Source of the DNA: Rhodococcus sp. IEGM 1381
GTDB lineage: Bacteria > Actinomycetota > Actinomycetes > Mycobacteriales > Mycobacteriaceae
Direction of reading: 5' to 3'
Assembly: GCF_030056795.1 (NCBI RefSeq)
Contig: NZ_JASHKQ010000014.1
Location: forward strand, 1-64,000
DNA length: 64,000 nt
Under the pieces are notes generated by a model. It was given only the letters and a program-made list of their open reading frames with translations, ran no database searches and had not been told where the DNA came from. The translations under genes and the position numbers were made by a program. Each line of letters begins with the position of its first letter. The stretch's first letter is position 1. This document shows positions 61,976 through 64,000 of this stretch, piece after piece.

Positions 61976-63469
61976 GTGACTGCACCGACTTCCACTCCCC
62001 CGCTGATCGCCGCATGCTCGCAACTCCGACAGGCCTTCGAGCGAAGCGGGTACGACGCGGACGGCGTCCTGGCGATGCTCGGCGACGACGCTCACGCGGC
62101 ACTCGGACGCAGTGAGCCGGTCCCTGTCCGCAACGCCAGCTGGGGCTCCGGCGCGCTGGGTGTACTTGTGCGCCTGTTTCTTCTGGTCGACGATTGCCCC
62201 GAGTCCGAGGTCGCCGACGCCATCGCCCCCTTGAGCGTCGCCGACGCCGTCGCGGCCGGCATTCTCCACCGCTCCGGATCCGCGGTGCGGACGTTGCTCG
62301 ACATTCGACCGCTCGATGCCGGACACGGCACCCGGTGGATCGTCTCGGATCCGGACGGCAGCATGCGGGTAGCCGAGACCGCGGCCGACCACGTACTGGG
62401 CGTCGGCCAGGCCTCGCTGTCACTGCTGCGAGGGACGCCCACGTCCCCGGTCTCGACCGTTCTGGATGTCGGCACCGGCTGCGGCGTCCAAGCTGTCCAC
62501 GCCCGCGGCTACGCCGAGCAGGTGACCGCAACCGATATCAGCCCGAGATCCATGGATCTCGCGGCCGCGACAATGGCGATCAACGGCCTCGAGGTCGAGT
62601 TGCTGCACGGGTCGTGGTTCGAGCCGGTGGCAGGGCGCCGGTTCGATCGCATCGTGGCCAACCCACCGTTCGTCGTAGGGCGCGCCGAAGTGCAGCATTC
62701 CTATCGCGATTCCGGGCTCGACCTCGACGGTGCAAGCGCGTTGATGATCGGGCAGGCCCCGGAGCACCTGGCCCCGGGCGGCACGGCTGCCATCCTGGCG
62801 TCCTGGGTCCATGTCCGAGGCGAGGACTGGCGCACGCGGGTGGCGTCGTGGCTGCCTGCGCACGGGATCGACGCCTGGGTCGTCGAACGCGACGTCGCCG
62901 ATCCGGCTCTCTATGTCGGTACCTGGATGCGCGACGGCGGCCTCGACCCCCGCGATCCCGACGCGGCCGCGGTTGCGCAGTCATGGCTCGACCACTTCGC
63001 CGCCGCCGACGTGGAGGGAATCGGCTTCGGCTTCGTCTATCTCCGCCGTACCGACACACCGACCGATCTTCTCGCCGAGGAACTTACGCATGGCTTCTCG
63101 GACCCTCTCGGAAACGAATCGATCGAGTACTTCGCGCGGTTGGCCTGGCTGCGCGAGCACGACATTCTCGACTCGGTGCTCACTCTGGACCCGAACACGG
63201 CACTCGAACGCGTCTACATACCCGGCGACGAGGGTTGGGCTCCGGTGGCGGTGCGGGTTCACCGCGGCAACGGCCCGCAATGGCAGCACGACATCGACGA
63301 ACTGGGTGCAGCATTGCTCGCCGGCCTCCGACCCGATGGTCTGCCGGTCGGCGAACTGGTCGAGTTGCTCGCCGCTGCGCACGACGAAGACCCCGAAGAT
63401 CTGGCTGCGCACGCCGTGACGATGATGCAGGGGCTCGTCCGGCATGGCCTGGTTCGACCGGCCCGATGA
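61976..63469 (+). CDS. HemK/RsmC-type SAM-dependent methyltransferase with N-terminal DUF7059-like domain
   Basis: A 497-residue protein. An N-terminal helical domain (about 1-140) precedes a class I methyltransferase: motif I TVLDVGTGCGVQAVHA near 163, then ATDISPRSMDLA, and the NPPF motif in DRIVANPPFVVGRAE near 227, which marks N-methylation of amide or amino groups. A C-terminal winged-helix-like part (about 380-497) follows. The substrate (protein, rRNA) is unknown. It is 180 bp upstream of sigB. Confidence 0.85.
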   Translation: MTAPTSTPPLIAACSQLRQAFERSGYDADGVLAMLGDDAHAALGRSEPVPVRNASWGSGALGVLVRLFLLVDDCPESEVADAIAPLSVADAVAAGILHRSGSAVRTLLDIRPLDAGHGTRWIVSDPDGSMRVAETAADHVLGVGQASLSLLRGTPTSPVSTVLDVGTGCGVQAVHARGYAEQVTATDISPRSMDLAAATMAINGLEVELLHGSWFEPVAGRRFDRIVANPPFVVGRAEVQHSYRDSGLDLDGASALMIGQAPEHLAPGGTAAILASWVHVRGEDWRTRVASWLPAHGIDAWVVERDVADPALYVGTWMRDGGLDPRDPDAAAVAQSWLDHFAAADVEGIGFGFVYLRRTDTPTDLLAEELTHGFSDPLGNESIEYFARLAWLREHDILDSVLTLDPNTALERVYIPGDEGWAPVAVRVHRGNGPQWQHDIDELGAALLAGLRPDGLPVGELVELLAAAHDEDPEDLAAHAVTMMQGLVRHGLVRPAR

Positions 63470-63585
63470 GACCGCCGCAGAGTGCCTCGCGCAAGGCGCT
63501 GTTCCCAGCGGTCTCAGTTCTCAGCAACTTCTCAGGACAACCATGACGTAAACCCTGGTCACGCGGGTATCAGAAGGATCGGCGT

Positions 63586-63613
63586 GGGAACTTATCGGAG
63601 TCTCCCGAGCGTT
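63586..63613 (+). promoter_or_regulatory. Stress-ECF-type promoter of sigB
   Basis: GGGAAC at 63586-63591 and CGTT at 63610-63613 with an 18-bp spacer match the GGAA/GTT elements used by SigE and SigH in mycobacteria, where both drive sigB. It lies about 40 bp before the sigB start. The match is by eye. Confidence 0.65.
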
Positions 63614-63649
63614 GAACCTTGTGAGACACCACCGACCAGGAGGCAAGTC

Positions 63650-64000
63650 ATGACCAGCCCCAGCACCACGATTCGTCCACGGCCCACCGACGCCGATCTG
63701 GACGCCCAGAGCCCAGCAGCCGATCTCGTTCGCGTATACCTCAACGGTATCGGTCGCACGGCACTGCTGACGGCTGCCGAAGAAGTCGATCTCGCAAAGA
63801 GGATCGAGGCTGGTCTGTACGCCAAGCAGGTTCTCGAGAACACCAAGCGTCTGAGCGCGGTCAAGAAGCGCAACCTCGCCATCATCGTTCGTGACGGTAG
63901 CGCAGCGCGGAGCCACTTGCTCGAAGCCAACCTTCGCCTGGTCGTCTCTCTCGCCAAGCGCTACACCGGTCGCGGTATGCCTCTGCTCGACCTGATCCAG
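63650..64000 (+). CDS. sigB: RNA polymerase sigma factor SigB, 5' part
   Basis: The first 117 codons of a group-2 sigma factor; the gene runs off the right edge. It begins [18 protein letters not shown], then [17 protein letters not shown] (region 1.2) and [30 protein letters not shown] (region 2). It lacks the long low-complexity N-terminus of SigA. AGGAGG lies six bases before the ATG. Position after the methyltransferase, and a stress promoter upstream, fit Rv2710 (SigB), the general stress and stationary-phase factor. Confidence 0.96.
   Translation, partial: MTSPSTTIRPRPTDADLDAQSPAADLVRVYLNGIGRTALLTAAEEVDLAKRIEAGLYAKQVLENTKRLSAVKKRNLAIIVRDGSAARSHLLEANLRLVVSLAKRYTGRGMPLLDLIQ

Noticed and set aside
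1-64000. CRISPR arrays, insertion sequences, transposases or toxin-antitoxin pairs
   Set aside because: No regularly spaced repeats, transposase motifs or paired small ORFs of that kind were seen on either strand.

Overview
The window is a contiguous, gene-dense piece of a mycolic-acid actinobacterial chromosome, most likely Rhodococcus sensu lato. This is inferred from the high GC content, the many GTG and some TTG starts, and the start/stop overlaps of the GTGA and ATGA type. It is supported by a gene order that closely tracks the Mycobacterium tuberculosis Rv2603c-Rv2710 region (compared from memory). Envelope genes typical of this group are present: pimA, a PIM acyltransferase, pgsA, the arabinosyltransferase aftC and cei. 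The protoporphyrin-independent heme genes hemQ/hemG and the SigK/RskA pair fit as well. No phage, IS element, CRISPR array or plasmid gene is visible.

Positions 1-10.4 kb, mostly minus strand: the 5' end of yebC, the PLP synthase genes pdxT and pdxS, an acyl-CoA thioesterase, and the phosphatidylinositol-mannoside block thrS-HIT-pgsA-acyltransferase-pimA-Nudix, chained by overlapping start and stop codons. A plus-strand, P-loop-less uridine-kinase-like gene sits between. Positions 10.4-11.1 kb hold four tRNA genes (Val-CAC on minus; Gly-GCC, Cys-GCA and Val-GAC on plus) with two intrinsic terminators.

Positions 11.1-27 kb: a small acidic protein, an alpha/beta hydrolase, a membrane-anchored protein with two L7/L12-like repeats, a GNAT enzyme, zapE, a RibD-like reductase, a lipoprotein hydrolase without its nucleophile, aftC, msrB and a MaoC hydratase. 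A minus-strand heme operon follows (hemE-hemG-hemQ), translationally coupled to a HAD protein and a BisC/TorA-type molybdoenzyme. Then come a DUF3000 protein and an RNase D-like nuclease.

Positions 27-34 kb are an accessory block relative to mycobacteria: fadA-fadB, an ECF41 sigma factor with its NAD(P)-binding partner, a sugar MFS transporter and a YciI protein. The ECF41 pair is bracketed by two related palindromes in opposite orientation. Positions 34-42.3 kb: dxs, a glutaminase-STAS-cNMP-domain fusion, rskA-sigK with a recognisable SigK promoter and a four-codon leader ORF, a divergent drug-type ABC exporter, and a CGNR zinc-finger regulator facing a 50-residue Cys/His protein.

Positions 42.3-64 kb return to conserved actinobacterial order: RNA methyltransferase, APC transporter, two Trk potassium regulators, DUF3159, OB-fold protein, hydrolase, DUF3710, dut, DUF3093, DUF4193, cei, suhB-like, ppgK, sigA, DUF952, EamA exporter, a DUF7455-type small protein, a DEAD-type helicase, a YihY membrane protein, DUF3039, DUF3099, a methyltransferase and the 5' part of sigB behind a stress-ECF-type promoter. 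Only one gene-free stretch exceeds 300 bases (51676-52219).
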